Positions 17,069 through 24,129 of a stretch of 45,752 bases of DNA are shown one piece after another. Origin of the DNA: a virus; IMG/VR virus record IMGVR_UViG_3300012917_000008, positions 1-45,752 of that record, one strand, 5' to 3'. A model generated the notes under the pieces. The model did no database searches and was not told where the DNA came from. It saw nothing but the letters and a program-made list of their open reading frames with translations. The translations under genes were made by a program, and so were the position numbers. Each line of letters begins with the position of its first letter. Position 1 is the first letter of the stretch.

Positions 17069-18284
17069 TGTTTATCCTATTCCTTATATGAAATGTAGCT
17101 GTTATTGGGACCGATTTATTGTTGTACGTTAACTCCCTTTGGGTAATATCTTTTACAATTCTCAATACTTGTTCTTCTTCATCTTTTCTACCTCCATTCG
17201 TAGAAGATTGATATCTAAATGCCCATTTTAATGAGTCATGCTGATTTTGTATTAAGTAAGAATTAGGAAACTCTTTCTGTAAAAGAATACACGACTCATT
17301 TATATACGAAGCTACAGTACCTTGTATTCTAAAATTAAATCCCTCTTTAGCTGTAGATTGATTAGTGAAGTAAAATAATCTTCTATTACCATATAAAGTC
17401 CTAGCAATTTTATCTCTGCGTATCTTCTCCATTTCTACTGCTTTTCTACTTTGTATCTCTACATTATCTTCCACGAAGCGTATAGCAATATTGATGTAAT
17501 CAGGAGCCACCATGTCACCCTTGCTGTCTTCAATAGTAAAGGATTCGATATTTGGAATCGTATATACAAAAGTTGGATTATAAATAAGCCTATGAAATAC
17601 ACGATAAGGTAGTTTAGGCTTATACTTATTATACTTATCAATGGAGACATAGAAATATTGTCCTCCATAGGTCATATTTTTAGATATTGTTCTTCTAGGG
17701 TCATCTTTACCATTCCATTTTACTTCTTCTCGCCATTTACAATGTCTACAAGTCTCCTGTAGAATTCCTCTGTCAATGCTACATGTGCATAGGCCATGAG
17801 GGTTATTTGTATCTGGTGGACTTGGTAAATTAAATAAAGTACAAGTGACAGGAGTATGAATATCAACACCATTTCGTAAATCATTTAATCTTTCTTCCCA
17901 ATCTAATATTAAACAGTATATCCTATGCTCCACAGCATCTAAATCATGTTCTATCCAGAATGTATCTTTATCAGGTTGTATACAGTCCCTGGAAGACCAG
18001 CAATATTTAGTCTTCTCATGTATTCCTCTAGGACATGAAGGGTTGATACACTTCTTAGGGAAGCCATTTAAATTAGGGTCGATAAAAGACCATCTTCCAC
18101 TACTTTGTGTGGGAAGAATAGTAGGAGATATTCTATCTTTATTTCTTAAAGAATGTATAACTGTATCTCTTAGAGTGTGTATATTAGAATATGCAAGACG
18201 CAACTCAGCTATTTCTTTTTGCTTACTTGATAGTTTATCCTTTTTTAACTCTTTTAATAATTCATCTCTAGATATGCTGGGCAT
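17058..18284 (-). CDS. Family-A DNA polymerase, C-terminal half (palm and fingers)
   Basis: The 408-residue protein carries the family-A catalytic core without thumb N-part or exonuclease. The order is a thumb/palm linker with GRWSFIDPNLNGFP (residues ~63-76), motif A HDLDAVEHR (D114), motif B RTISKNMTYGGQY (R198, K202, Y206, lined up as in T7 polymerase) and motif C QHDS (H349, D350). Motif C has Ser where HDE is usual. Two Cys-rich inserts (CINPSC with CWSSRDC at ~79-101, and CTC with CRHC at ~166-182) flank motif A and may bind zinc. Its start overlaps the stop of a 47-residue membrane ORF and has AAGGAT upstream, so it is a genuine separate gene. It must pair with the 18428 product to give a whole enzyme. 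Confidence 0.85.
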   Translation of the reverse strand: MPSISRDELLKELKKDKLSSKQKEIAELRLAYSNIHTLRDTVIHSLRNKDRISPTILPTQSSGRWSFIDPNLNGFPKKCINPSCPRGIHEKTKYCWSSRDCIQPDKDTFWIEHDLDAVEHRIYCLILDWEERLNDLRNGVDIHTPVTCTLFNLPSPPDTNNPHGLCTCSIDRGILQETCRHCKWREEVKWNGKDDPRRTISKNMTYGGQYFYVSIDKYNKYKPKLPYRVFHRLIYNPTFVYTIPNIESFTIEDSKGDMVAPDYINIAIRFVEDNVEIQSRKAVEMEKIRRDKIARTLYGNRRLFYFTNQSTAKEGFNFRIQGTVASYINESCILLQKEFPNSYLIQNQHDSLKWAFRYQSSTNGGRKDEEEQVLRIVKDITQRELTYNNKSVPITATFHIRNRINNES

Positions 18285-18427
18285 TATTTATCCTTATCTT
18301 CATTAAATAACCAAGTTAGTAATCTATACGGTAGTCTAGATACAATATACACTGCAACTAAAAGGAAAATAAGCATAGTACATATGTAAAATAGTGAAGT
18401 TACTATAAAAGAGATAATATCTACCAT
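18284..18427 (-). CDS. 47-residue membrane protein between the polymerase halves
   Basis: Translated on the minus strand, this ORF reads MVDIISFIVTSLFYICTMLI followed by FLLVAVYIVSRLPYR and a short charged end (NEDKDK). It is one long transmembrane segment of ~30 residues with a cytoplasm-facing tail. The start lies directly after the stop of the N-terminal polymerase gene, with AAGGAAG five bases upstream. The stop overlaps the polymerase C-terminal start (TAATG). Tight coupling on both sides argues for a real gene. Its role, perhaps tethering or lysis control, is unknown. Confidence 0.65.
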   Translation of the reverse strand: MVDIISFIVTSLFYICTMLIFLLVAVYIVSRLPYRLLTWLFNEDKDK

Positions 18428-20002
18428 TTACTCTTCCTTATCTTCGTTAATATTAGAAGATTCATTTATATTATTTAAATACTCCTGAGCTAAAGCTATT
18501 GCTACTTCAGCTTGTGTTAAGCTTTTCTTCTTCCTTTTAACCTTTACAGGTCTATCTCTTATGTATATATCATTATAAATAGCATCTCCTACATGCTGAT
18601 GTGAAGCGATATTAAAATCAGGATTACCTGATACTTCTTTACTTCTCTCTACAATTTCACTCATCTCCTCATCTAGTAAAGAGGCTAAGTATTCAACTCT
18701 CTCTTTATATACTTCCACTCCTATCTTTTGAAATTTATCAATTATGTATAAAAGAGGCTGTCTACGTAATGTATATTCCCGCCATGACAACTTATCCTTT
18801 GTGAATTGAACTAATTGATACTTCCATACATAATTTAACGTAGTATCAACATCTAATCCTGCATAGAAACATTTTGTATATAAATCTCTTGTAGTGCGTA
18901 TATGTTTATGTCTATTGTATTTACCTACACATGAGGTCATATAATCTAAATTAGTAGGTTCTCCAGGAAATAAAGTAGCCCACCCTAGCATGCAATCTTC
19001 TAATTTAATATTACTAACATTAAATACATCTGTAAAATGTGGCAAATCTACAAGTCCATTCTGTGTTACTACAGTAGTACCAGGCTGGATATCCAGAATA
19101 CTAGGAAAAGAAGTATTAAGAACATCAACGACGTAAATATTACCTTGAACATCTGCTAAGCTCCACATTTCTAATTTATTACCTTCAGATACATCATATT
19201 CAGTATCGAAGCCTATGTATGTAGGTATACTTTCTGGTTGTTTATTTATATGCATATGTGGTGGTAAAATAGGCCATTCTCCTTTTACAAATTTACCAAA
19301 TTTAATAAAGTCTAATACTGTTGCTCTGTAGAGAGTAGGGTCTTGATACAACGATGCAATATGTATTACAGAGTATATATTCTTTACATAAGGATCATCT
19401 CTGATAGGATTGTAATAATTATCAAATCCTAGTATTTTATTACTATTTGTAATAGAATTGTATTCAGAACCTAATACCCACCCTCTCCAATCTTTAATAC
19501 CATTTCTAGATCCTTCTAATTTGGTTAATGCGTAGAGAGATATACCACCCATAGCGAGGATATATTTATTACTATCAGGGATATACAAATAAGCTCTTGT
19601 ACAGTGTTCAATGGCTTCCTTGAGCATAGTAGGAGTAATGCCGTTAACAGATTTGTTACTGCCAATACTGGGAAGATCATTCTTTCCATATGGTCTACAC
19701 TTTATAATATTAGCTCTACTTGTATTATTATACGATATACTAGTATAAGACCAGAATTCATCTTGTAGCCACTTCCCACTCTTACCAATTAAAGGTTGCG
19801 GTCGTACACTTTCTGTAATCTCTACTTGTTTTCCATTGATATACTTTGTAGATACTAACTTTGTTCCATATTCTTCATGTCTACCTGGTGCTTGTGCAAC
19901 AATACATACCTCTGAATCTTTAACGTAGTAATCAGGAGTTATATATGGAGATAACTCATAAAATGGACATCCTTTACATTTATCAGGCTTAGGAATTGGC
20001 AT
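18428..20002 (-). CDS. UDG family-4-like domain + 3'-5' exonuclease + polymerase-A thumb N-part
   Basis: The 524-residue protein contains three parts. Residues 1-240 resemble a family-4-type uracil-DNA glycosylase: cysteines C9 and C12 (CKGC), C102 (IIKCRPYG) and C134 (EHC) could hold the 4Fe-4S cluster, with VAQAPGRHEEYG (35-46) and PLIGKSGKWLQ (70-80) as active-site-like loops. Residues ~258-395 are a DnaQ-like exonuclease with D266/E268 (FDTEYD), N315/D319 (QNGLVDL) and Y380/D384 (YAGLD). Residues ~415-500 match the start of the polymerase-I thumb (FQKIGVEVYKERVEYLASLL, PDFNIASHQHVGD). The protein then stops in the thumb, and the palm is encoded separately at 17058. UDG fused to polymerase is known in SPO1-like phages. 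I consider glycosylase activity likely but not certain. Confidence 0.85.
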   Translation of the reverse strand: MPIPKPDKCKGCPFYELSPYITPDYYVKDSEVCIVAQAPGRHEEYGTKLVSTKYINGKQVEITESVRPQPLIGKSGKWLQDEFWSYTSISYNNTSRANIIKCRPYGKNDLPSIGSNKSVNGITPTMLKEAIEHCTRAYLYIPDSNKYILAMGGISLYALTKLEGSRNGIKDWRGWVLGSEYNSITNSNKILGFDNYYNPIRDDPYVKNIYSVIHIASLYQDPTLYRATVLDFIKFGKFVKGEWPILPPHMHINKQPESIPTYIGFDTEYDVSEGNKLEMWSLADVQGNIYVVDVLNTSFPSILDIQPGTTVVTQNGLVDLPHFTDVFNVSNIKLEDCMLGWATLFPGEPTNLDYMTSCVGKYNRHKHIRTTRDLYTKCFYAGLDVDTTLNYVWKYQLVQFTKDKLSWREYTLRRQPLLYIIDKFQKIGVEVYKERVEYLASLLDEEMSEIVERSKEVSGNPDFNIASHQHVGDAIYNDIYIRDRPVKVKRKKKSLTQAEVAIALAQEYLNNINESSNINEDKEE

Positions 20003-20195
20003 CTAGTATACCTTTATAATCTTCTATATTAAACTCATTTAAATTTCTTTCAACTATTGATGAATATCTATATACATTGTAAAGCTTTGACAATTGATTA
20101 ACAGCATTCTCAGCGTTGTTAACATTAGAGAATACTGCTATTATATCTTCTTTGTAATATACTACATATACCTTTACATGTTTAACTATTGGCAC
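19989..20195 (-). CDS. Small protein, unknown (head of polymerase operon)
   Basis: The 68-residue product (MPIVKHVKVYVVYYKEDIIA, then FSNVNNAENAVNQLSKLYN) is a beta-alpha-beta type small domain of the sort found in many tiny phage proteins. It overlaps the glycosylase-polymerase gene by 14 bases. A long stem-loop element (20213-20288) lies immediately upstream and may act on this gene or on the whole polymerase block. Confidence 0.6.
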   Translation of the reverse strand: MPIVKHVKVYVVYYKEDIIAVFSNVNNAENAVNQLSKLYNVYRYSSIVERNLNEFNIEDYKGILDANS

Positions 20196-20212
20196 TATAT
20201 ACCCTTATTTAC

Positions 20213-20288
20213 AAATATAAAAGTCAGGCTGTTGACTATGGGGTACATTTAACCATGTGAAGCTAACATGCACCTGACTTCTATATTT
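20213..20288 (-). ncRNA. Long-stem RNA element E (upstream of polymerase block)
   Basis: The 16-base arms at 20213-20228 and 20273-20288 are complementary except at position 8. There the plus strand has A opposite C, but the minus-strand RNA would have a G-U pair. The inside can form two hairpins: CATGT (20254-20258) with ACATG (20266-20270), and ATGG with CCAT. Together these give a three-way-junction shape of about 76 nt. It lies in the spacer between the 20312 and 19989 genes, read in the operon direction. It shares the motif CATGGTTAAA with element A near 22.4 kb. There is no U-run, so simple termination is less likely. Confidence 0.5.
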
Positions 20289-20311
20289 ATAGGTTAATTA
20301 CGTTCTACTTA

Positions 20312-20905
20312 TTACATACTTCTAAGATTACCTAAGAAGTTACCTCCTGTTTTACTTGCTGTAATATACATATAATACGTGCCATTCTGTACCATTGTTA
20401 ACAACTCCTTAGTACCTTTAACCTCTCTTTCCATTTTATTAAAGTACAACTTAGTAAACTTTCCCCAATTATCATTGAGGAAGTCTAATGATCTTGGTTC
20501 TAAAGGATTTCCTTCACTATCCCTACGGACACGTACATCAGGAGAGATATCAAAGAAGAACCTTCCTTTACGACCCGTAGAGCTTTGTGCAGGTGTTACA
20601 ATTCCTGACACATTATACACCAATCTTCCATTAGGTGATAAATCTCCTCTTTCTCTATCCTCTTCAATATATCTCTTACGAATAGTTAATGCTAATTTAC
20701 CTTCTACTGAATCCCATTTATACTGTCCTGCAGGTAAAGATAAATTCTCTTCGATAGCTTTCGTAGATTGAGGATTGAGGTTAAAGTCTTCCTCTAATAC
20801 ATTTACCTCTTCTTCATTTCTACTACTCTCTACTTCATTTGTAAATGGATTATTCATTTCAGCGGATTCGTCTTCACCTTTGAATAAATCTTTAATATCA
20901 GACAT
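20312..20905 (-). CDS. Candidate ssDNA-binding protein
   Basis: The 197-residue protein begins with ~50 acidic, Ser/Glu-rich residues (FKGEDESAEMNNPFTNEVES) and then a ~140-residue beta-rich domain. Segments include QYKWDSVEGKLALTIRKRY, GRLVYNVSGIVTP and KGRFFFDISPD. It ends with a short basic tail (GGNFLGNLRSM). Position between polymerase and ERF genes, size and acidic extension fit a phage ssDNA-binding OB-fold protein, but I see no diagnostic motif. Alternative: another recombination mediator. Confidence 0.5.
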   Translation of the reverse strand: MSDIKDLFKGEDESAEMNNPFTNEVESSRNEEEVNVLEEDFNLNPQSTKAIEENLSLPAGQYKWDSVEGKLALTIRKRYIEEDRERGDLSPNGRLVYNVSGIVTPAQSSTGRKGRFFFDISPDVRVRRDSEGNPLEPRSLDFLNDNWGKFTKLYFNKMEREVKGTKELLTMVQNGTYYMYITASKTGGNFLGNLRSM

Positions 20906-21077
20906 TGTCTTCTTTCTCTCTATTTGAGATTCTTAATGTAAGTAGAAAATTCTCATCACATGATACACATTCAAATGTATATATAGGTTCATATTTACTT
21001 ACATCTGTACATGTATAACTTATCAACTCTTTACATATAGGACATACTAGAGAGACTTGAATATCTTTTACTTTCAT
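20898..21077 (-). CDS. Zinc-ribbon small protein
   Basis: The 59-residue ORF (MKVKDIQVSLVCPICKELIS ... TFECVSCDENF) carries CPIC and CVSC pairs with a third Cys between, a typical single zinc ribbon. It overlaps the start of the candidate SSB by eight bases and starts two bases after the 21079 stop. It is probably a small DNA- or protein-binding accessory of the recombination block. Confidence 0.6.
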   Translation of the reverse strand: MKVKDIQVSLVCPICKELISYTCTDVSKYEPIYTFECVSCDENFLLTLRISNREKEDNV

Positions 21078-21078
21078 A

Positions 21079-21558
21079 TTATTCCTTACTTTCAGTATCC
21101 TCTACATTCATTGGTAATGTTATTGTAGATTTTATACAAACAGTAGCAAATGATGGTCTGTATTCTTCTTTCATATTACGTATATAAGTATCTAATGCTC
21201 CTTTATCATACTTTAAAAACATCTGATGCTCTATACACCATGCTAGAGCTTCTACATCTTCATATTCTACTACTTTAATATCTCTCTCTTTTATACTTCT
21301 ATATATCTCCTTTCCTTGTTCAGGGTTACTTTCATATAGAGATAAAGCATAATTTCTTAATTTATCTTCTGTATTATGTACATCTTCTTGTGCTTGATCT
21401 AAATTGGATAACAACTCCTTATGTAAATCATTAAAAATATTCTTCTCATTTATATATATCTCATTTAACTCCTTTCTTAATTTACGTAAATGGGTCAATA
21501 CATGTAAGTAATCATCTAACTTTTCCTTATCTTCTAAAGTTAATCTATCATTTTCCAT
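21079..21558 (-). CDS. Coiled-coil protein next to ERF
   Basis: The 159-residue protein has a long N-terminal coiled coil (residues ~5-75: KLDDYLHVLTHLRKLRKELN, ELLSNLDQAQEDVHNTEDKL). A C-terminal globular part follows, including VVEYEDVEALAWCIEHQMF and ATVCIKSTITLP. It is directly coupled to the ERF gene (start and stop overlap). Coiled-coil partners of annealing proteins, including Gp157- or Gam-like nuclease inhibitors, sit in this place in many phages; the family here is not certain. Confidence 0.6.
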   Translation of the reverse strand: MENDRLTLEDKEKLDDYLHVLTHLRKLRKELNEIYINEKNIFNDLHKELLSNLDQAQEDVHNTEDKLRNYALSLYESNPEQGKEIYRSIKERDIKVVEYEDVEALAWCIEHQMFLKYDKGALDTYIRNMKEEYRPSFATVCIKSTITLPMNVEDTESKE

Positions 21559-22286
21559 TATTTATCCTTATTGTCTATGATACTCTGTAGGTAATTTATA
21601 ACCTTTCTTAAATGATAAGGACCCAGATCTTCAAGCTTATCTACTAAAGCTTCTTGTAGTATATCCTTCTCTGTATGTGTTGTTTGCAAAAGTAGCTTAC
21701 GTATTATCTTTATATACTCTTGAATATCTTCTGTACTTTCCTTTTGTACTACTGCTCTGCTATCCGTATCAATATTACCAGTCATTATACCAAATGCATC
21801 ACAGAATGCATATCTCTTCGCATATGTCAACGCTGCAGCATAGTGCTGAGTAGCTGACATAATATTTGTCCTCTCTCCTAATGGATACTTAACAGGAGGA
21901 TGTATAATTTCATGCCCCTCTATATGTCTAATTATACATGATACTATTCCATATTCAGTATCGGGAACAGTAATCATAGCATAGCTGAATCCATGTTTGT
22001 AGATTAAAGGCCTTACCTGGTAAATTATAGACTCTATTGGAGCGTATGGATAGAGGAATACTCCCTGTTTATTGTACACCTTTTTAGTTTTCTTAATAAT
22101 AGGACATTCATTCTGGAATTCGGCCATACTTATAAAATACGCTTCCTTAGCTTGTTGAGCTTTCCACTTCTCACGCATTATTAACAACCTTTCTAAAGTC
22201 TCCACTGATACATTTTTATCAATAGCCTGTGTAATTAATAAATCAACTTGATTGTCTCGTACTTGTTTAACTGGTAGTATTTCCAT
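21558..22286 (-). CDS. erf: ERF-family ssDNA annealing protein
   Basis: The 242-residue product shows the ERF pattern. A helical lead is followed by YPYAPIESIIYQVRPLIYKH (residues ~78-97), GFSYAMITVPD, the YGIVSCIIRHIEGHEI strand pair, and the hallmark SATQHYAAALTYAKRYAFCD (~143-162) with a following acidic GNIDTDSR. These proteins anneal complementary single strands for phage recombination and can form concatemers for packaging. Four stem-loop elements precede the gene in its transcript. Confidence 0.9.
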   Translation of the reverse strand: MEILPVKQVRDNQVDLLITQAIDKNVSVETLERLLIMREKWKAQQAKEAYFISMAEFQNECPIIKKTKKVYNKQGVFLYPYAPIESIIYQVRPLIYKHGFSYAMITVPDTEYGIVSCIIRHIEGHEIIHPPVKYPLGERTNIMSATQHYAAALTYAKRYAFCDAFGIMTGNIDTDSRAVVQKESTEDIQEYIKIIRKLLLQTTHTEKDILQEALVDKLEDLGPYHLRKVINYLQSIIDNKDK

Positions 22287-22342
22287 TTATGTATACCATT
22301 TTATATATGTACATAATATACACACTTGTAAATAGATACAAT

Positions 22343-22418
22343 AAAAGGTAGATACCATGAACGAATCATTAAACTCTATGCCCTACTTCATAGAGTTTAA
22401 CCATGATATCTACCTTTT
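22343..22418 (-). ncRNA. Long-stem RNA element A
   Basis: The 12-base arms at 22343-22354 and 22407-22418 are perfectly complementary. Inside are a 10-bp hairpin (22371-22380 with 22389-22398) and a short one (ATGA 22357-22360 with TCAT 22366-22369), giving a three-way-junction shape. In the minus strand the outer stem is followed by a TTTTATT run, so it could also act as a weak terminator or attenuator before the ERF gene. It shares CATGGTTAAA with element E. Confidence 0.5.
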
Positions 22419-22427
22419 GTTACTAAC

Positions 22428-22506
22428 AATGTAGAGCTATTCTAAGTGCCCGTATATATCATACTTGGAGGTGAATATTCTATATACCAAAGAATAGCCC
22501 TACATT
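22428..22506 (-). ncRNA. Long-stem RNA element B
   Basis: The 16-base arms at 22428-22443 and 22491-22506 match at 15 positions. The single mismatch (A22435 opposite C22499) becomes a G-U pair in the minus-strand RNA, as in element E and at the same stem position (8). The internal part holds weak short pairings, including AAGT with ACTT. Just after the 5' arm, in the minus direction, both B and C carry TGGTATATA. Confidence 0.5.
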
Positions 22507-22513
22507 ATAAACC

Positions 22514-22597
22514 CTGTAGAGTTACTCTAAGCTTCAGTTATATATTATACTGCGAGAAGGTTAGAGACAGTATATATACCAGAGAGTAACTCTACAG
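22514..22597 (-). ncRNA. Long-stem RNA element C
   Basis: The 15-base arms at 22514-22528 and 22583-22597 are perfectly complementary. An internal 7-bp stem (TATACTG with CAGTATA, minus-strand reading) closes a 15-nt loop. Like B it has GTAGAG/CTAC-type ends and TGGTATATA after the first arm, so B and C look like diverged tandem copies. It lies in the spacer between 22629 and 22286. Confidence 0.5.
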
Positions 22598-22627
22598 TTC
22601 TTCTACTCTCAATGAAGAATAGAAGAA
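22598..22627 (-). terminator. Hairpin D at the 3' end of the 22629 gene
   Basis: TTCTTCTA (22598-22605) pairs with TAGAAGAA (22620-22627) around a 14-nt loop, directly downstream of the stop of the minus-strand 22629 gene. It may be a simple 3' hairpin that, with elements A-C, sets the level of read-through into the ERF part of the operon. It is AT-rich and without a clear U-run. Confidence 0.35.
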
Positions 22628-22628
22628 A

Positions 22629-23054
22629 TTACGAAGCCAACATCTCATCGACTAAAGCTTCTACAAGGCCCACTTTATCATTAGCAAATGAATCATACGA
22701 TACAGAATGTCTCATACATAGTAAACGTACTTTATCCTCTGGTAAAGTATTAATAAAGTTACGAAGTGAAGTTCTAGCGATATCTTCTTTACTCCTTGCT
22801 TGTCTTACAGAAGGACGACCTGCACATGCATCTCGTAATTCAGCTTCAATACTATGTGCATGTGCATAGGCACTATCAAGACGTAGGACAATACGAGCTT
22901 TCTTCTTCCATCCGTAAATTTGCTTACTAAAAGCAGTATCTAACATATCATGAAGTTCTGTAGGGATTAGAACTTTGTAATCGTCTAGTACAAAGTTCTC
23001 TAGGGAGTTATCTTTCTCTTCTACCTCTTCAACTACTGCGGTATCCTCTGACAT
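22629..23054 (-). CDS. First gene of minus operon; SAP-like end, unknown
   Basis: The 141-residue protein has an acidic, disordered start (VVEEVEEKDNSLENF), a central helical part (WKKKARIVLRLDSAYAHAHS), then a C-terminal ~40-residue helix-extended-helix (LPEDKVRLLCMRHSVSYDSF, DKVGLVEALVDEML) that resembles a SAP or HeH-type DNA-binding fold. It is promoter-proximal, so probably made early and abundantly. It may be a DNA-binding or transcription-related protein. Confidence 0.65.
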   Translation of the reverse strand: MSEDTAVVEEVEEKDNSLENFVLDDYKVLIPTELHDMLDTAFSKQIYGWKKKARIVLRLDSAYAHAHSIEAELRDACAGRPSVRQARSKEDIARTSLRNFINTLPEDKVRLLCMRHSVSYDSFANDKVGLVEALVDEMLAS

Positions 23055-23110
23055 TTTACCCCTTTCCTTTTAGGACTGTATTTTGTATACTTTGTTTATC
23101 AAGTTACTTA

Positions 23111-23139
23111 AAGGTAGCACAGTAGAAAATGAATGTCAA
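23111..23139 (-). promoter_or_regulatory. Putative promoter of the minus-strand replication operon
   Basis: On the minus strand, TTGACA (23139-23134) is followed after 17 bases by TACCTT (23116-23111), about 55 bases upstream of the first gene. The -35 is a perfect consensus; the -10 matches only three of six positions, so either a weak sigma-70 site or one used by a phage factor. The same TTGACAT start appears at 24095 and 34091. Confidence 0.5.
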
Positions 23140-23167
23140 GGGTCCTTTACATAAAAATGGAGAAAGT

Positions 23168-23482
23168 ATGTTTCAGGAAGAAAAACATAGGAAATTTTAT
23201 AAATTCATTAAATGTCCAGGATTAAAGCCAAGTGATTACTTTTTATTTAAGTCTATTAGAGATTATTTCTTTCCATACCATGCTGAGTTATCCAATACAA
23301 GACAAGTACTTGTATTATCTCTTAGATTCTTATATTCACAATGGCATAATCCTTCTTGTAGAGAGAGTATTTTAGCTCTAGCAGACATAATAAACCATGA
23401 AGATCTCGATAGACAATTAGAACATATTACCTATAAATCATTACAAGATATTGTTAAAGAAACTGAAATAAAGAGACCATAA
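23168..23482 (+). CDS. Small helical protein, unknown (first rightward early gene)
   Basis: I choose the ATG at 23168 because GGAG lies five bases upstream and because an upstream in-frame ATG (23129) falls in the divergent promoter. The 104-residue product is mostly helical (EEKHRKFYKFIKCPG, LFKSIRDYFFPYHAEL, ILALADIINHEDLDRQ). It has no recognised domain. It is the first gene after the divergent control region and may be an early host-takeover or regulatory protein. Confidence 0.6.
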   Translation: MFQEEKHRKFYKFIKCPGLKPSDYFLFKSIRDYFFPYHAELSNTRQVLVLSLRFLYSQWHNPSCRESILALADIINHEDLDRQLEHITYKSLQDIVKETEIKRP

Positions 23483-23555
23483 TTTAAAAGTAAAATGAAA
23501 ATGAAAGAATTTAAAAGACTCAATTTTATATATATATACAATAGAGATATATAAA

Positions 23556-23942
23556 ATGGATAAATACTATACAGAAGAAGATGTATCACAGGAATGTATA
23601 TTAATACAATTAGAGAAAGGAGATTTAATATTAGACCAACATCTATTAAGATTAGAAGCTTTAAATAGATTAGACCCTAGAAGACAAGATAAGACTAAAG
23701 GAAGGAGAGAAGATAGATATGTTTCGTATGATTATAGAGAAGATAGAAGGTTAACTAAAGAGGACATGTTATTATCCTTTATTCTTAGATTATATAAAAT
23801 AAAGGATAATAAATTATATATTAATATTCTAGAGTATTTATTCCTAGAAGGATTAAGTTATATAGAAATATCCAATAAAGTACATAGACAAAGACAAACA
23901 GTATCAAGGATATTAGATAAGATTGTACATGTTCTTTCTTAG
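23556..23942 (+). CDS. Sigma-factor-like HTH protein
   Basis: The 128-residue product has an N-terminal DVSQECILIQLEKGD motif, reminiscent of the sigma-2 'DLVQEVFLRL' stretch. It has a clear C-terminal sigma-4-like helix-turn-helix (YLFLEGLSYIEISNKVHRQR, then TVSRILDKIV). The middle is strongly basic (RRQDKTKGRREDRY). It is shorter than a full ECF sigma factor, so it may be a reduced sigma or a late-transcription activator of the ArpU/RinA kind. It would be a candidate for reading the non-standard -10 sites seen in this genome. Confidence 0.6.
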   Translation: MDKYYTEEDVSQECILIQLEKGDLILDQHLLRLEALNRLDPRRQDKTKGRREDRYVSYDYREDRRLTKEDMLLSFILRLYKIKDNKLYINILEYLFLEGLSYIEISNKVHRQRQTVSRILDKIVHVLS

Positions 23943-24094
23943 TATTAAGAATTAAGATTCATAAATCTAAATTTATATATTGCAAGAAGTGTACCAAATA
24001 TACTTTCTCTTGAATAGAAATTTAAATAGCTATTCTAGGGCCCTTTAGAAGAGTAAAGATAGAATAAATATTATAAAATTTTCATATATACCCC
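23943..24094. other. AT-rich leader without gene
   Basis: I see no ORF. It holds a small hairpin (TTCTA 24033-24037 with TAGAA 24046-24050, loop containing GGGCCC) that may end the transcript of the sigma-like gene, then a very AT-rich stretch just before the promoter at 24095. Confidence 0.45.
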
Positions 24095-24123
24095 TTGACA
24101 TCTCTCTCTTCATTCTTCATAAT
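24095..24123 (+). promoter_or_regulatory. Putative strong promoter before structured leader
   Basis: TTGACA (24095-24100) and CATAAT (24118-24123) are separated by exactly 17 bases, eleven of twelve positions matching the sigma-70 consensus. Transcription would start near 24130, right at the first hairpin of the structured region. It is the best vegetative-type promoter I found in the window. Confidence 0.7.
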
Positions 24124-24129
24124 ATACAC

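Larger units (their letters stand above)
22287..22628. other. 339-bp spacer with four stem-loops, no gene
   Basis: This stretch separates the first gene of the minus operon (22629) from the ERF gene. I see no convincing ORF on either strand. It is almost fully taken up by the stem-loop elements A-D. It might be an origin, an RNA-processing region or an attenuator; the sequence alone does not separate these. Confidence 0.6.

Noticed and set aside
17058-20002. The split polymerase as a sequencing frameshift
   Set aside because: The two parts are 143 bases apart and separated by a coupled ORF with its own ribosome binding site; a single base error cannot produce this.
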